Assembly: GCA_012518155.1 (NCBI GenBank)
Contig: JAAYTC010000214.1
Span: forward strand, 1-5,162
Length of the DNA stretch: 5,162 bases
Direction: 5' to 3'
Source: Bacteroidales bacterium
Lineage (GTDB): Bacteria; Bacteroidota; Bacteroidia; Bacteroidales; Dysgonomonadaceae
How positions within the stretch are numbered: position 1 is the first letter of the stretch; each line of letters opens with the position of its first letter. Below are positions 4,280-5,162 of the stretch, piece after piece. The notes under the pieces are model-generated. The model did no database searches, was not told the origin of the DNA, and was given only the letters and a program-made list of their open reading frames with translations. The translations under genes and the position numbers were made by a program.

Positions 4280-5162
4280 ATAAACAATGGCAAGACGACC
4301 TGCGCGACAGGATGGAGCTGCATGAAGAGCCGACGCCCGAGGGGCTGTGGGACGACGTCGAACAGCTTCTACATACCGCGAACGTCCCTCCCACGCCTCC
4401 GAAGCGCGCTATCCCGTTATGGGCCGCATGCTCAGCGGCGGTAGCGGCGGTAGCCCTTGTATTGCTTATTATTGGGATACGCCTCCTGAATGATGAAGGG
4501 GGGGAGCTCCACGTGGTGGAGCAAAGCCATGTAGCGGAACAAAACCATGTAGCGGAACAAAACCACCCTGAGCAGCCCGTTCCCGATCCGTCGACCGCCG
4601 TAAATGAACCGACACCCGCCATAATGGAGCCATCGCCCGCCGTAACGGAGAAAACAACGAAAATAGAACCGACAACAGAAACAGAACCGATACCCGCCGT
4701 AAATGAACCGACACCCGCCGTAACGGAGGAAACAACGAAAATAGAACTGATAGCGGAAACAGAACCAGTCGCGAAAACAGCCCCTCCCCTTTTGGCGAGT
4801 GCAACCAAAAAAAGTAAAACAATAGCCGAGAAAGCGTCGCTCATTGGCGAGGAGCCAATGTTGCCCATTGCTGAAAAGGCGTCGCCCATGGATGAAGCTA
4901 AAGTACCTGTAACGGAGACACCGTTGGCAGAAACGGAAACGAACGGCACACCTGGATCCCAACGGACCACACTCGGCCGCAACCATCGATCCTCGAAATG
5001 GCAAACCGATCTGTACGCCTCAAACACATCATCCGGCACCACCAGTACCCACAGCGGCTACGGCAGTTTCGTGCCGTATGAATTAAACCCGGAAGAGTTC
5101 GTGCTTGCCTCGGTGGAACAATCGGAACTGCCGAGCGATATACGTGGATCGCACGAATACCA
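4276..5162 (+). CDS. Putative anti-sigma / trans-envelope protein with repeat linker and probable C-terminal beta-barrel (3' partial)
   Basis: The frame stays open for 295 codons from the ATG overlapping the sigma-factor stop and leaves the window on the right. Residues 1-43 are a soluble acidic head (motifs WQDDLRDRMELHEEP and EGLWDDVEQLL) that resembles the cytoplasmic part of membrane proteins encoded after ECF sigma genes in Bacteroidales. K43-R44 precede one membrane helix (about 46-71, A/V/L/I-rich). Residues 72-240 are a Pro/Glu/Thr/Ala-rich, probably disordered stretch made of three repeat families. From about 241, the composition changes to aromatic and Gly/Ser-rich (KWQTDLYASNTSSG, then GYGSF at 261-265), like the opening of outer-membrane beta-barrel domains found at this position in relatives I recall. 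The likely role is anti-sigma factor by position, coupling and membrane topology; no classical RskA, FecR or zinc anti-sigma motif (HxxxCxxC) is seen. The barrel is inferred, as most of it would lie beyond the edge. It could instead be a plain membrane-anchored periplasmic protein. Confidence 0.8.
   Translation, partial: MNKQWQDDLRDRMELHEEPTPEGLWDDVEQLLHTANVPPTPPKRAIPLWAACSAAVAAVALVLLIIGIRLLNDEGGELHVVEQSHVAEQNHVAEQNHPEQPVPDPSTAVNEPTPAIMEPSPAVTEKTTKIEPTTETEPIPAVNEPTPAVTEETTKIELIAETEPVAKTAPPLLASATKKSKTIAEKASLIGEEPMLPIAEKASPMDEAKVPVTETPLAETETNGTPGSQRTTLGRNHRSSKWQTDLYASNTSSGTTSTHSGYGSFVPYELNPEEFVLASVEQSELPSDIRGSHEY
4513..4566 (+). repeat. Three tandem 18-nt units encoding V-(V/A)-E-Q-(S/N)-H
   Basis: Units lie at 4513-4530, 4531-4548 and 4549-4566 and encode VVEQSH, VAEQNH and VAEQNH (residues 80-97). 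The second and third units differ at only one base (the last), so the last duplication is recent. All are in frame, just after the membrane helix. Confidence 0.9.
4597..4773 (+). repeat. Two in-frame Pro/Thr/Glu repeats of 99 and 78 nt
   Basis: Unit 1 (4597-4695, residues 108-140) and unit 2 (4696-4773, residues 141-166) both start with the same 24 bases encoding AVNEPTPA. Both continue as VTE(K/E)TTKIE followed by ETEP. They differ by 21 nt (seven residues), because unit 1 holds an extra inner copy, EPTPAIM / EPSPAVT. The high identity at silent sites points to recent duplication by slippage or recombination. Confidence 0.88.
4822..4911 (+). repeat. Two older 45-nt tandem repeats encoding IAEKAS(L/P) units
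   Basis: The 15-residue units are IAEKASLIGEEPMLP (183-197) and IAEKASPMDEAKVPV (198-212). The first six residues are identical, while synonymous codons differ (GCC GAG AAA against GCT GAA AAG). This pair is therefore older than the repeats upstream and appears kept at the protein level. Confidence 0.7.

Noticed and set aside
4513..4566. CRISPR array
   Set aside because: The units are directly adjacent with no spacers and keep the reading frame; they are protein-coding tandem repeats.
4128..5042. A 304-codon open frame on the minus strand, plus nested minus-strand frames at 4432-5004 and 4469-4822
   Set aside because: They lie opposite the sigma gene and the repeat linker. The repeats copy any stop-free antisense stretch, which inflates length. 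The translations are low-complexity (Ser/Val/Gly or Phe/Arg/Tyr runs) with no known domain, while the + strand has an overlapping start and clear membrane topology.

Overview
The window looks like chromosomal DNA from a member of the Bacteroidota, most likely order Bacteroidales. Three things support this: two promoters with the TAnnTTTG -7 element of this phylum (at 1475 and 3661), A-rich leaders with no useful Shine-Dalgarno sequence, and a NigD-like lipoprotein with an acidic stretch after the lipid-carrying cysteine. All genes lie on the + strand. I see no tRNA, rRNA, CRISPR array, insertion sequence or phage gene. No gene-free stretch exceeds 190 bases.

Region 1 (1-1376) is the end of a heavy-metal/drug efflux operon: the last 37 residues of a CzcA/CusA-type RND inner-membrane pump, a perfect 11-bp stem-loop in the gap, and a complete TolC-family outer-membrane channel. 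No periplasmic adaptor gene follows, so it is presumably upstream of the window.

Region 2 (1377-2681) is a separate unit: a good promoter, a leader of about 75 nt and a membrane-anchored metallo-beta-lactamase-fold hydrolase of the UlaG/RomA/NAPE-PLD group with its metal ligands intact.

Region 3 (2682-3592) is a complete NigD-like lipoprotein, probably on the cell surface, preceded by a 173-nt leader with two small dyads.

Region 4 (3593-5162) is the most interesting part. A 47-nt near-palindrome covers the -7 element of the promoter of an ECF-type sigma factor. The sigma gene overlaps by ATGA with a second gene that runs off the right edge. That protein has a short acidic cytoplasmic head, one membrane helix, a Pro/Glu/Thr-rich linker of about 170 residues built from three families of in-frame repeats, and what looks like the start of a C-terminal outer-membrane beta-barrel. 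The layout fits an anti-sigma factor joined in one chain to an outer-membrane sensor. The fusion and its mechanism are inference, because the C-terminus is outside the window. Long antisense ORFs over this repeat region are shadows.
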